Below, one piece after another: positions 46,418-58,441 of a stretch of DNA of 64,000 nucleotides (position 1 is the stretch's first letter; each line of letters starts with the position of its first letter). The notes beneath the pieces were generated by a model. The model did no database searches, had not been told where the DNA came from, and saw only the letters and a list, made by a program, of their open reading frames with translations. Origin of the DNA: Polychytrium aggregatum. Its lineage: Eukaryota; Chytridiomycota; Chytridiomycetes; Polychytriales. Made by a program: the position numbers and the translations under genes. Where the stretch lies: contig NW_026516266.1 in NCBI RefSeq assembly GCF_025602895.1, positions 1 through 64,000 of the forward strand, read 5' to 3'.

Positions 46418-47948
46418 ATGGGCAAGCTCAACATCCTGCAGCACAAAAGGCATGTCTCCGCTCTCTAATGCACGCCGCATGCCGAATGCTGCATGTTGGA
46501 TGTTGCATGTCGAATGCTGCATGTCGAATGGTGGCAGGCGACCCTTGTAGCTGGACTGACCCAGAATCTCGCTGACTGACGCACATTCGCTGCTCTGGAA
46601 TTGCATGGGGGCGGGCGGGGCGGATGGTTTGCAGCTGGCATGTGTACAGCCGAGAAAACCAGGAACGGGTTCGGCGGGACGAAGAAAATGCCCGCATCGA
46701 GGAAGAGGAAAAGCAGCGTCGTATCGATCAAGCGGAGCAGGAGGTCCGACTCAAGATCCTGCGGGAGCGAGCCAAGCGACGGCGGCTGGACACTGGCGAA
46801 GAGCCCGAGACCGATCCGAGCGTCGCCGCAGAACAAGAGGCGCCGGGACCCCTCAATCTGTTTCCAGATGCCGAGGTGAGGGTGCCGCGATGCTGACTTG
46901 ACAGCTCGAGAGCAATCCTGGCTGCGAGACGGCCTCGACACATTCTGTCCACGATGCAGAGAATCTCCCTGGATTGGCGCACAGAGAGGCTTATTGAACT
47001 CATGATTCAAATCCACTCTGTTCCAGAAGCCAGAGCTGGGCTTGAGCTCGGAGAGGCGGAAGGGCAAGGACAGAGCAGAGAAGAACCGGGACGACAAGAG
47101 GCATGCCCCCTCTGGCAGCTCTGCTTCCTCGGATTTTGCTGTTGCGACGCCGTGGTACGCCAAGTCCAAAGGGGATCAGACTCTATCGCGATCAGAGGAC
47201 AAGAAGGATCGGTAAGCAGTGCGTGGGGAAGACCGAGATTGCCGAGGAGGGGGGGCAGTTCTGAGCAGCATTTCATGGAGCCTGGTATGGAGTCGGATAT
47301 CGAGCCTGGTATGGAGTCTGGTATGAAGCCGCGGGCCTGACATTGCCGGTTACGGATGGGCCAGTCTCCCAGAAGAGTCGGAGCGGCGAAGGAAGCGCAT
47401 CCAGCCCGAGGCCGAGCGCGAAGATCCCATGTGGCTCATGAACCAAGGACAAGCTCGGTTGGACCAAATCAAGAGCAAATCCAAATCCCGCTTGCTGGAG
47501 AGACGGACGCAGGTGGGCTTGGGCAGCTAAAGGCCAGATGCAACCCTGTACGCTCGCTTGGCGGTGTGGGGGATGCATGGTTGATCTGATGCATGGTTTT
47601 TGGTACCTGCAGGCTCTGGTGAGGACCGCTGGATCTCGCAGTTCCCACGGCAAGTCATCGAGCTCACGGGGCGAGTCCAAAAGACATGGTCCACGGCACA
47701 ATCCCACACCGCCTGGCACCAGTCGTGATAGCCACGCCGACGGCAGCAGCAGCAGCAGTAGCAGCAGCACAATCGAACGCCTCCGAGCTGAGAGGCTGGC
47801 CCGAGAGCAGGCCGAGAAGCATAAGGCCGAGCTTCTGCTGAATCCGGGGGCGGTCCTGGGCATCGAGACGAAGCGGCACATTGAGGATACCCACTACTAT
47901 CACAACCAGTTCAATCGCAACCATGGCGACATCAGGCGCCGGCACTAG
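46418..47948 (+). CDS. LENG1-like spliceosome-associated protein
   Basis: Nuclear, highly charged protein. Exon 1 MGKLNILQHK splices to SWHVYSRENQERVRRDEENA (near 46636), the conserved CIR/LENG1 N-terminus (N-I-L-x-x-K-S-W-H-V). A coiled coil follows (IEEEEKQRRIDQAEQEVRLK, LRERAKRRRLDTGEE) and then LNLFPDAE. Small exons carry TPWYAKSKGDQTLSRSEDKK near 47150 and a Ser/Arg/Lys-rich region. The end contains IERLRAERLAREQAEKHKAE and the family C-terminal signature YYHNQFNRNHGDIRRRH, with TAG at 47946-47948. That ending separates LENG1 from the related CIR1 and CWC25 families. The human protein is detected in spliceosomal complexes, so a role in splicing is inferred. Internal exon borders between 46880 and 47640 are provisional. 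Confidence 0.87.
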
Positions 47949-48948
47949 ACCGAGATCCTGCCAAGCCGGGGTCATGGCAGTTTGTCGGCGAGTTGTTCTT
48001 GCCCGTACAACGACATCCGCACCGCTTGACGGGCAACACGGCCAGTTTTGGATTCGATTTGACGATCGGCTCGGAGGTCCTGCAGCAGGACCGCCAGGGT
48101 GGCAGAGCGACAGGGTGACTTTCAGGTGCTTTTGGTGCACCCGAGAGGACCGGCCAGCCCGCCTGACTCGGGACGGCATCGGCTCGAGCGTTGGCTCCAT
48201 CGTCGGCGACACATCACGTCATCGCGGAGGGAGATGCAGGGATCGCGCATCGGGACGGATGTCCGTGATGGCCGGGAAGGACATGGCATGGCGAGCAGGC
48301 ACATGACGGGGGATGGCATCACGGGCTCAAAGACGGGCGGCATATGGAGCCAAGTCGGCGAGAAAGTCGAGTTGGAAGACGGTGAAAGGGAGTCGACTTG
48401 GAGGTATAGTGATGAGTGGGTCGGGTTGGAGTTATAGCGATGGGCGAGTCGACTTTGGAGCCAGCAGCCAGCAGCGGGCAGTCCCGGACCATGCCGGCGA
48501 GCCCGGTTGCATGACCCGGCAGCACAACCGAGCGCATCGTCTTTGCCCAGCGGCATCTCATCACCAGACCCCCACCCTCCGCGACGGCACTCGGCAAAGG
48601 ATTGCTCCATCTCCGACCGGGTCCGGCATGTGCTTCCCGGGCGACTCCGACGGCGCGCGGGCCGACACAGCCGCCATCGGTCTTGCGAGGCCATGTCAGC
48701 AGCGGTGGTGTCCATCGCAGCGATGTCTGTCGTCGTGGGGGTGGTGGTGGCAAGATGTGTTCGCAGCAGCAGCAAGATATGTTTGGCGGATATCGACTTA
48801 TCAGATCGACCCCTGCCCCGGTCACAGCCATCGTGCGCTGGCAGACACAGCAACGGCTCTCCACCGACACAGCAGGCCCCGCGCAGAGCAATCTCGGCGA
48901 CCACAGACCATGCCGTCCTGGTGTCTTGGTCTGAGGCATCCAGCGAGC

Positions 48949-48996
48949 CAGTGCGCTTGCCAGTGCGCTTGCCAGTGCGCTTGCCAGTGCGTTTGC
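48949..48996. repeat. 12-base tandem repeat, four copies
   Basis: CAGTGCGCTTGC is repeated four times; the last copy has one change (CAGTGCGTTTGC). Confidence 0.92.
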
Positions 48997-49141
48997 CAGC
49001 CAGCCTGTCGACGCATCCTGACAGAGTCGGCCAGTCAGGCGACACCCAGCCGAGGCACAAGCACGCCCGAGAGACAATCGCCCCAATCGAGCGGGGGGGG
49101 AGCGAGGCCGTTCCTGGCCCAGTCGCCCTCGACCCAGCGCT

Positions 49142-49177
49142 CTCGACCAAGTCCTCGACCAAATCCTCGACCAAGTC
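49142..49177. repeat. 12-base tandem repeat, three copies
   Basis: CTCGACCAAGTC is repeated three times; the middle copy has one change (CTCGACCAAATC). Confidence 0.9.
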
Positions 49178-49536
49178 CTCTCCGTCCTCACAAGGCCATG
49201 TCTCGGCAGTGACATGGTTCCGTCGCAGACACACACAGCTCGCCGGGCCGAACGCCGACGCCGACGCCGACGGCGCACAGTGCCGGGGTGTGTGTGCGCA
49301 GCAGCACGCGCGGCGGAGATTCGCCGGCGAGGGCGCCCTCGCTGCCGCTCTCGCCGCGTTCTCGCCCCCGCCCCCGCCCTCGCCCTCTGCGGCTGAGCGC
49401 CGAGACGGAATTACTCACCCCCGGCCGTCGCTTATCAGACATAAGAACCCGCGGTCTGCGGCCTCGCCTTCATCGCTGCTGTCTGGACCGGTCTCGACGA
49501 GCCCTCGCAGCCGCTGCTCCTCCTGGCCCACCCCTG

Positions 49537-49572
49537 TCCTTGGTCCTGTCCTTGGTCCTGTCCTTGGTCCTG
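49537..49572. repeat. 12-base tandem repeat, three copies
   Basis: TCCTTGGTCCTG is repeated three times without change, about 170 bases upstream of the pyruvate carboxylase start. Confidence 0.92.
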
Positions 49573-49740
49573 CCAAACTTTGATTGAGCCTGCTCTTCCC
49601 GCTCCGTCTTGCCCTATTCCCTCACTGCCTCTCGGACTGTGCTTGGCCATCTGCCTTCGTTTTTCTCTCTCCCCTCACATCTATTCATCTTCTCGATCCC
49701 CATCCCCTCTATCTGAGTTTGCTTCTCCACCATCTCTGCC

Positions 49741-52700
49741 ATGGCCACCCCCACGACGCCTTCCATGAGGAAGATGGGTCGCATGTCCGCTCAGAATCTG
49801 GCCGAAGTTCTGGCCTCTATGCGCGACGACCCCAACAAGGCCCAACACACTCTCCTCGTTGCCAACCGAGGCGAGATTGCCATCCGCATCATTCGCGCTG
49901 CTCACGAGCTCGGCATGAAGGCCATCAGTATTTACTCGCATGAGGACCGTCTGTCCATGCACCGATACAAGGTACGTCGCGCTCGCGAGCTCCTCCGCCA
50001 GAACTGCCATACATCGTGGCTGTCGGTAGTCCTGTCTCGCTGTGGCGGTCACTGTTTCTTCTGGACGTCTTGCCGTTCTTGCCATCCAGCCGAGTTCTCT
50101 CATATCCGTCCGCTGTCTGTCAGCGGGCGCCAGTGGTTTTCCTGGCTGCGAGCCTCCATTTCGGACTCGGGTTGTCGTCCACAGCCGACTTTTGCTTTCG
50201 ACTGACGCGTGAATCCTCCTGTTGTCTCCAATGCCATGCAGGCCGATGAGTCGTATCAGATCGCTCCTCAGGGCGTTTACACTGCCGTTGGTGCCTATCT
50301 GGCTATCGACGAGATCATCAAGATTGCCAAAGTCCACGGCGCGAATGTGATCCATCCAGGTGCGTTTTGCTCGCGTCTTTGCCGTGAATGATCTCGTTTG
50401 ACCGCCGGGGTCCGGCTGGGCCCTCTGTCTGCTTCCATATTTCTTTGTCGTGCTGTTCTCGCCATCTCCCTTCTCGTGTCTTGACTTGCAGTTCTTATTT
50501 GATTCTGACAATTCCGTTGTGCAGGCTATGGCTTCTTGGCTGAGAACGCTGAGTTTGCTCGCAAGGTCGAGGCCGCCGGCCTTGCCTTTGTTGGCCCTCG
50601 ACATGAGGTCATTGACTCGCTTGGCGACAAGACCAAGGCCAGAGACATTGGTATGAATGCCGTTCTATCTTCGATTGTGGTATCGGGCTCTCAAGCGGCG
50701 GCCGATAGAACAGCCGGCATCGGGGCTGCCTGATTCGTTGGGCTGTATCTTGCCGCCCTTCCCGCTCTAGCGCCGATGCCCAGATGGCTCCGTGCGGCCC
50801 CTTGGTGCTATTCGCCATGCCTGTTCCCGACTGATCATCTGCTCTCGATCGTGACACTGTTGTTGCTGGTGATGGCTGCGCGTAGCCCTCAAGACCGGCG
50901 TTCCTGTCGTTCCTGGTACCCCCGGTCCCGTCAAGAGCCTTGCCGAGGGACATGCTTTTGTCAAGCAATACGGCTTCCCAGTCATCATCAAAGCCGCCAT
51001 GGGCGGTGGCGGCCGCGGCATGCGAGTCGTCCGCGACGAGAGCTCTTTTGCCCAGCTCTTTGAGCGCGCTTCGTCCGAGGCTCTGGCGGCCTTTGGCGAC
51101 GGCACTGTCTTCATCGAGCGTTTCCTCGAGCGACCCCGCCACATCGAGGTCCAAATCCTGGCCGATGGCTCCGGCAATGTCATCCACATGTTTGAGCGCG
51201 ACTGCTCGATCCAGCGACGCCACCAGAAGGTCGTCGAAATGGCTCCTGCTCTCGATCTTCCCGTAAGTGCGATCGGTCGTGTTGCCACGGATGCTCAACC
51301 GCGACATTGATGGCTCACACAGCACTGCCAGTGGCGGGTCTGCAATGTGGGCCCCCGAATCAGCCTCGCTCCATCGGCCTCGCTCCATCAGCCTCGCTTG
51401 ACATGGCGTGTGCCTCTCGTGCTTTGCAGCAGGAGCACTCCAAGCCGTTTCTCACCCGCATTCGTTACTTATGTCGTGCTATTGCTTTGTTTTTCTGTTC
51501 TAGGAACCGGTCCGTGCTGCCATCTTGGCCGATGCCATCAAGCTTGCCAAGTTCGTCAACTATCGCAACGCCGGCACGGCAGAGTTCCTCGTCGACCAGC
51601 AGAACCGCCACTACTTTATCGAAATCAATCCTCGTATCCAAGTCGAGCACACCATCACTGGTAAGGCCACCCCCGTCCATTGTTTGGCGTCGACATCCTG
51701 CCAGCATTTTGGTCCTTGTCGCTGTCATTGCTTCGGGCGCTTGCTCAGGCTGCCCTCTCGGTTTGGCGGAAATGTCGTTGCTGATGTCGCGCTCTCTACT
51801 TTCGTCCATGCCCTCGGTTCATGTCGGGCAACCCACGCGGCCGGACAACAGAGGAGATCACCGGCGTGGATATTGTCATTGCCCAGATCCGCATTGCGCT
51901 TGGCGCCACTCTCGATCAGCTTGGTCTCTCTCAAGAGTCCATCAAGACCCGCGGCTACTCGATCCAGGCCCGTGTGACCACCGAAGACCCTTCGCGCCAC
52001 TTCCAGCCCGACACTGGCCGCATCGAGGTCTATCGCTCCTCCGGTGGAAACGGTGTCCGTCTCGATGGCGGCCCGGGCTTCAGCGGCGCCATCATCACGC
52101 CCTTCTACGACTCACTCCTCGTCAAGGTTATTTGCACTGGCAGCAACTTTGAAGCTGCTCGACGCAAGCTTCTGTGCAACTTGCTCGAGTTCAGAGTTCG
52201 CGGTGTCAAGACCAACATCCCGTTCCTCATCCGTCTGCTGACCCACGAGACTGTAAGTACCACCCCGTTCGCTCCTGACGAGCGGCTCTCGGCTCTGGCC
52301 AGTGTGCTTGCTCTGTAGCGGCGTACACTTTGTCGTGGATGGCGTGCGATGCTCCAGATGCATGTCAAGCTGCAGCTCTGCCGACTCTGCTGCTGCTTTA
52401 CTTGTTCGCGTTCTCATTCACGCTCGCTTCCTGCGCCTGCCGTTGTGTTTGCATGCTTTATCATGGCCGTCCATCTCATCTGACATCTGCCGCGCTCCCG
52501 CCTCAATCCACATGCAACTTGTCATGGCCAGTTCTCCTCTACCGGCAAGCTCTGGACAACCTTCATCGACGACACTCCAGAGCTTTTGATCGGCAACGAG
52601 ACCAAGAACCGCGGCCAGAAGCTCTTGCGCTATCTCGGCGACCTTGCCGTCAACGGCAGTCGCATTTCTGGCCAGCAGGGCCTGCCCCAGCTCCAGGACA

Positions 52701-55345
52701 CCATTTCCGTGCCCAGTATCCCCGGAGTCTCGGACGACGATGCTACCATCCCCTGCCAAAGCGGTTGGCGCAAGATCTTTGTCGAGAAGGGTCCAGAGGC
52801 CTTCTGCAAGGCAGTCCGCGCACACCGTGGAGCCCTCATCATGGACACCACCTGGCGTGATGCCCACCAGTCTCTGCTGGCCACCCGAGTCAGAACCATC
52901 GACATTGCCAAGATTGCTCCGGCAACCTCCCATGCCTTCCAGAATGCCTTTGCCTTTGAAATGTGGGGCGGCGCCACCTTTGATGTTGCCCTGCGCTTCC
53001 TGCACGAGTGCCCCTGGAAGCGTCTGGAGGCTCTGCGCCGCCTGGCTCCCAATGTGCCCTTCCAGATGCTTCTGAGAGGTGCCAACGGCGTTGGGTAAGT
53101 CTCCGTCAGCACAACGCAGCGTAGCGCAATACAGCACAACACAGGCTGATCGGCGTATCCCGTGTGCCACCCGTCATCGACGAAGCCGAGATCTGGTGCA
53201 GACACTGACACCTCTGATTGCTCGATAGATACACCAACTACCCCGACAATGTCATATACGAGTTCTGCAAGGTCGCCAAGGAGAAGGGCGTGGATATTTT
53301 CCGTGTCTTTGACTCGCTCAACTACATTGACAACCTCAAGGTTGGCATCGAAGCTGTGATCAAGGCCGGCGGTATCGCCGAGGGCACGATCGCATACACT
53401 GGCGACGTCTCAGACCCCGAGCGCAAGAAGTACGATCTCAAGTACTACCTGGACCTCACCGACCAACTTGTCGCCGCGGGCACCCACATCCTCGGCATCA
53501 AGGACATGGCGGGTCTGCTCAAGCCCAAGGCCGCTCGTCTCTTGGTCGGTGCCATCCGCCAAAAGTACCCTGACTTGGTCATTCACGTCCACACCCACGA
53601 TACCGCCGGTACCGGTGTTGCCACCTACCTGGCTGCCGTCGAGGCTGGGTAAGTGCTGGGCGACGATCGTGTGTGTGTCTTGGGATCGCTTCTCGGTATA
53701 GATGAAGCTAACATTCCTGCATCTTGGGCTTCTCTTCAAACATAGTGCTGACGTTGTTGACGTCGCTGTCGACAGTAAGTAGGAGGATGTAGTCACGCCC
53801 TGTTTTCGGCTAGCATCAGCCCACTGTCGCCAATCCTCGTGGGCGACACCAGCACAAGGAGGTACTGATCACTTTCCCTTGTGTTTCCTCCTATCCATAG
53901 GCATGTCCGGCCTCACCTCGCAGCCTTCCATGGGTGCCGTGATTGCCGCCGTCGAAGGCACCGATGACCACACTGGCATCAACCTCGACTCGGTTCTGGC
54001 TATCAACGCGTATTGGGAGCAGATCCGCCTGCTGTACTCGTGCTTCGATCCCAACGTCAAGAGTGGTGACTCGGGCGTCTATCTGCACGAAATGCCTGGT
54101 GGCCAGTACACCAACCTGCTCTTCCAGGCCACCCAAAACGGCCTCGGCACCCAGTGGGACGGTATGTACAATCATGGAGTGCTTTGTTCTGCCGGTCTGC
54201 GTTACTTTGACGGGAGGGAATCTGGTTCATCGAAGTGAGGCATGTGGAGAAGGCACACACCCCGGACGGCGCACCCAATGTCAATGTCAAGAGCCATGCT
54301 GACAGAGTTTCGCATCCAATCACTGGCAACACAGAAATCAAAAAGGCCTACGCCGTCGCCAACCGCCTCTGCGGCGACATCGTCAAGGTCACGCCCTCGT
54401 CCAAGGTTGTCGGTGACTTTGCCCAGTTCATGGTCTCCAACAAGCTCACCGAGCAGGACATCTATGACCAAGCCGAAACGCTCTCGTTCCCCAAGTCGGT
54501 CCTGGAGTACTTCCAGGGTCTCCTTGGCCAGCCGTCGTATGGCTTTGTTGAGCCTCTGCGCACCCGCATCTTGACCGGAAAGAGCCTCAAGGCCATCCAC
54601 GAGCGTCCCGGCAAAAACCTTCCCTCGCTCGACCTGAATCTCCTCAAGCAGGATCTGGAGGATCACTGGGGCCGCGGCCTTATCGATGACCAAGACGTCC
54701 TGAGCGCCGCCCTCTATCCCAAGGTGTTCGAGCAGTTCAAGCGCACCGAGGACAACTACGGCGATCTTTCGGTGCTCCCCACCCACCGCTTCCTGTGTCC
54801 GCTCAAGGTCGGCGAGGAGTTCTCGTTCATGATTGCCAAGGGCAAGACTCTGATCATCAAGCTGATTGCTATCGGCCAGCTCCACGAAGAAGCCGGCACC
54901 CGCGACGTCTTTTTCATGCTCAATGGCGAGGCTCGTGTGGTTTCGGTCCTTGACGACGCAGCCCAGGACCTGCTCAAGTCCAGCGGCAAAACCCGTCCCA
55001 AGGCCGACCCTTCGGACAAGCTCCAGCTCGGCGCGCCCATGCCTGGCTCGGTCCTGGAAGTCCGTGTCAAGGTCGGCACCGAGGTCAAGCTCGGCGACCC
55101 CATCGTTGTCCTCAGTGCCATGAGTAAGTACATTCCGACTGTTGCTTTGGGCAAATATGGCCTGCCCGGTGCCGCTATAGACCAAACTCCCCCCCCCACT
55201 AACCTGCAACTGCACTTTCCGACTCGCAGAGATGGAGACTGTTGTCACTGCCACGGTAGCAGGCGTTGTTTCCCAGGTTCTGGTCAACGAGGGCGACTCG
55301 CTCAACGCCGGCGACCTGATCATCAAGATCGACAAGAAGGAGTAA
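49741..55345 (+). CDS. PYC: Pyruvate carboxylase
   Basis: Biotin enzyme making oxaloacetate from pyruvate, bicarbonate and ATP; anaplerosis and gluconeogenesis, cytosolic in yeasts. A dozen or more exons give the single-chain form. Biotin carboxylase: [20 protein letters not shown] (exon 1), [32 protein letters not shown] (ATP-grasp loop), [13 protein letters not shown] joined by an intron to EEITGVDIV, and [15 protein letters not shown]. Carboxyltransferase: [19 protein letters not shown] at about 52842-52900, [11 protein letters not shown] and [11 protein letters not shown] (metal-binding region). Tetramerisation domain: [16 protein letters not shown] onwards. Biotin carrier: [13 protein letters not shown] and SAMKMETVV, with TAA at 55343-55345. 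The biotinylated Lys codon is split by intron 55124-55229. All catalytic motifs are intact. No clear mitochondrial presequence was seen. The start [20 protein letters not shown] follows a pyrimidine-rich leader. Confidence 0.97.
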
Positions 55346-55920
55346 AGCTTCGCCCCCATCCATGATCGCGTCCCTTCCTTTAACCGGGTGTGTCGGGGGG
55401 CTCCCTTGCATGTACGCTTCAATGCTCTTCGGCCAGCGGTTCTGTGGAGCGACCTGCGTCCCCCCCCCGGCGTGAGAGGGGAGGGTACCTCTGCGTTTCC
55501 CTATTTGACTTACTCCTTTTCATCACATTTTGGTTGATTGTTCCTGTTCATTTCCTTGAGATTATCGATGGGGCATGTTGGGGTGCTTGGACAAATGCAA
55601 TAATATCTTCCGACTCGCCCCCCCCCCAATTCCCTGTGGGAAATCTGGTGATCTCGAGACGGCTCGCGGGCCGATCATGCTCGATCCGGCCGGAAGTTTG
55701 CTGTCCAGCCGAATCTGCAATTTCGAGGGCACTCTGAGCTCGCCTCGTTGTCCGACAGAAGCGCTCTTGCTCTTGCTCTTGCTCTTGCTCTTGCTCTTGC
55801 TCTTGCTCTTGCTCCGTCCCTCTCAATACGGCACTCGAGGCAGTGAACCAACTCCAGCCAGACGAGCTGCAGCCCCCCCCCCGACACCGTTTAGCAAGCC
55901 AGACACACATACATACATAC
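55346..55920. other. Intergenic region, pyruvate carboxylase / CFAP119
   Basis: About 575 bases with several homopolymer C runs, the GCTCTT hexanucleotide repeat and a CATA repeat ending at the next start codon. No gene seen. Confidence 0.5.
55763..55814. repeat. (GCTCTT)n hexanucleotide repeat
   Basis: Nearly nine perfect tandem GCTCTT units, about 110 bases upstream of the CFAP119-like start codon. Confidence 0.93.
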
Positions 55921-57954
55921 ATGTCGTCCACAAAGACCAAGCCAGGATCGCAAGGATCCGCCGGCACACAAGGGTTGAGGGGAACATCGCCGAAAAAAGC
56001 CGACTCGGGTCAAAGACAGACCAGTCGAGGGGCCGTTCGCCCTGACGCCAAGGCCGGCAAGGCGCTCAAGACCAAGCAAAAGGAAGCATCCGAGACCGGG
56101 CTCGGAGGAGACGTAATGGCCGCTTTGTCCCGAGCATGGCTCATCGCATATAGTCGGCGAGCGGCGTTGCGAGCCGGGTTCGCCTGCGACCAAATCCACG
56201 AATATGTCGTGTTAACACCGTCGCTTGCTGTCCTTGCTATATCTCACGGACGCCAGTCCGATGACACCAAGCTTGCCTGGACATTTATAACCTCAGAGAA
56301 CATCGACGAACTCGGCAACTTGGATTTCGAGGAAATGCACAGGTGGAGGCACCCCCTGCGACGCTCCTGGCGGAAAGTACGCGAGTCTCCCCGGACGGTC
56401 CAGTCGATTAATCTAAAATGTCTGCATCTTCTCACCAGCAAACTCGCCACAATTCTCTCAATCCACAACTGGAAGGACGACCTCCAGGCCAACTGTCTGC
56501 TCGCATTCCATATGAGCAACTTTATGTGGGTATCCAGGAAACCGCCGTCCGGGTAGCAGCTCGACACGCGTGAGAACGATCGTGGCGATAATCGCCGAGG
56601 GCATCATGGGTGCGAGAGGCGTTGGCCGCCCAAGCTCGCAGCACTGGTAAAGATGCCCCATGGCCAACCAGATGGGCATATAGTAGATACAGATGCCAAG
56701 CCTTGCGCTCAAAGAATCTCAGCTCCAGATGGACGCCTACACTGCCACGGCCCTGTGGGATGGCCAGCCTGCGACTGCAGCATCTGCAGACTAGACCATC
56801 GACCAACTGCTTTATTGACCTCGGGCCCCTCTGAACGCCTCTTAGGTGGGCCAAGGATAACGGATTTAATGCTCGCCAGATCTCCACGTTCTTCTCGATC
56901 ATGAAGTTCCTGCTCGACAAGACAATCTGTAAGTATCGTCCACAGGCAAACCCGCACCATCACTAGCCCGGCGACTTCCATAGAGCACAGGCCAGGCGAT
57001 TCTTTGGTGTCGAACGGTGGATTTACTTTTACTGTACGACCTGCTGCGTCGGATCGCTCTGCGACTCGCCGCTCCAAGCCGACGGCTTGACTGCCACAAA
57101 GGCCATGGAGCTGTTTCAGACCTATATCTGCTATGAAACCATGCCAATGAGCAGCAGCATCGGCGGCGGAGGAGGATACGAAAACGAGTCACAGTCGTTT
57201 ACGCTCAAGGAGGCCATATCTATCACCGATTTTGTCACCACGACGTTAGTATCGGCGGATCGCAGAGTGTGTGCTTGTGGTCAGCACAAAACGAGCTCGC
57301 GCTCGACTCGGATAGATGTACATCACCTCTTGGTCCATCTAAATCGATGCTGGCTCTCAAACCCCCACTGTGGTTTCGTCTCGGTCTTTCTTATTTCTAC
57401 CTTGGAATGCCTTCTGCCGGATAGTTTCATGCAACACTTTCGGCTTGTGCAGTGCGTTTTTGTTACCGATCAAGACAAGCTCGACGTCGAGACCCAAGTC
57501 AGTGTCGAGAAGCCCATGTGCCCAAGGCCGCTGGCTGAAGGCATGACGCTGCTGGCGTGGGAGGCTGAAGAAGCACTCAAGCGAGAAGCCGAACGCCGCG
57601 AACGGGAGGAGCTCGAGCGTCGGCTTGCCGAAGAGCGTGCAAAGAGTAAGTCGTTCCGGCTCTGGACGCCTGTTCTATCTCTGTCCCCCCCCCTCATGCA
57701 CCTTCGTTGTCGCTCGAGCGAGGGTTTGGCTTCAGCCGAGCTGAATGGAACTGGGGCTCTTGTATTTCGCCCCGCTGCCTGGACCAGATTTCAACCCTTT
57801 CGAAGTCCTCACGAACGAAGAGATCAAGCACATCACCACCGAGGTTATCCAAAACGCACTTGGGTCGATCTACCACGAGATCGATACAGTCGTAGAGACC
57901 CACAAGCAGCGCCAACTGGCCTCGCTCGCCGGATACATCAAGGAGGCACCATAG
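55921..57954 (+). CDS. CFAP119/CCDC189-like flagellar protein
   Basis: Homologue of the cilium-associated CCDC189 (CFAP119, C16orf93) family, found in organisms with motile cilia. The start MSSTKTKPGSQGSAGTQGLR opens a basic, disordered N-terminus. Exons then give DDTKLAWTFITSENIDELGN, KLATILSIHNWKDDLQANCL with LAFHMSNFM, RWAKDNGFNARQISTFFSIM with KFLLDKTI (56847-56930, the most conserved block), and TATKAMELFQTYICYETMP with FTLKEAISITDFVTTT. Then come QHFRLVQCVFVTDQDKLDVE, a coiled coil (REAERREREELERRLAEERA) and a last exon LGLLYFAPLPGPDFNPFEVL ending SLAGYIKEAP with TAG at 57952-57954. Expected in the axoneme of the zoospore flagellum. The order of blocks matches the family; two internal exon borders are provisional. 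Confidence 0.85.
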
Positions 57955-58441
57955 AGGCTTGCTCGAACGCAGAGGAGCAGCCTGTCCCTGAGCGCCCCTC
58001 AACGACCGGTTGGCCCCGGTGGGCAGGCCGTGAGATTGCACTGCAGTCTTTGCTGGCGATTCAGTGGGTTTTGTTTGGCTTCGGGAGCACAGTCTTGAAT
58101 CCATCGCGATGTGGGAACGTGGGGCATGTATTGGACCGCCTGGACAGCTCCATGGCTTCTCGATTTCAAGACACTCGGGTGGCCCGGGTAACTCGAATTG
58201 CTCCTCCTCCAGTCTCTTTGGGACACACTGTTTGGCGATGGTGGGGGCGGATGGACGATGTGCATTCAGGTCCGGAAAGTACCGACAGTCCCTGGTCGTT
58301 TGGATGATACGTTGCAGCGTTTGGGAGTCGGTGCCTGGCCAGTGGGATGAGCTTCCACTCATTGCCATGAGCTCGAGCCGTCCTGCTTTCCAGACTTCTC
58401 GCACGGATGCCCGGCGGAGAGCAGCGCGAGCTTTCCATCTT
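57955..58441. other. Convergent intergenic region
   Basis: About 490 bases between two 3' ends. A long minus-strand open frame runs through it in continuation of the PUB-domain gene frame, but its composition is unlike a conserved protein, so it is probably 3' untranslated sequence. Confidence 0.45.

Larger units (their letters stand above)
47949..49740. other. 1.8-kb GC-rich intergenic region with 12-base repeats
   Basis: No domain-bearing gene was found. Long open frames exist on both strands (plus 48507-49583; minus 48122-49234 and 48319-49278), but they overlap, are rich in Arg/Pro/Ser and lack conserved blocks. The last 150 bases before the pyruvate carboxylase start are strongly pyrimidine-rich, as expected of a leader or promoter of a highly expressed gene. 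Confidence 0.5.

Noticed and set aside
48122-49278. Minus-strand open frames of 320-370 codons
   Set aside because: They overlap a similar plus-strand frame, are Arg/Cys/Pro-rich and show no conserved motif; high GC content makes stop-free frames common.
57694-58441. Continuation of the PUB-domain frame as one 519-codon protein
   Set aside because: After the GTAGGC donor the composition changes sharply and runs antisense to the CFAP119 last exon.
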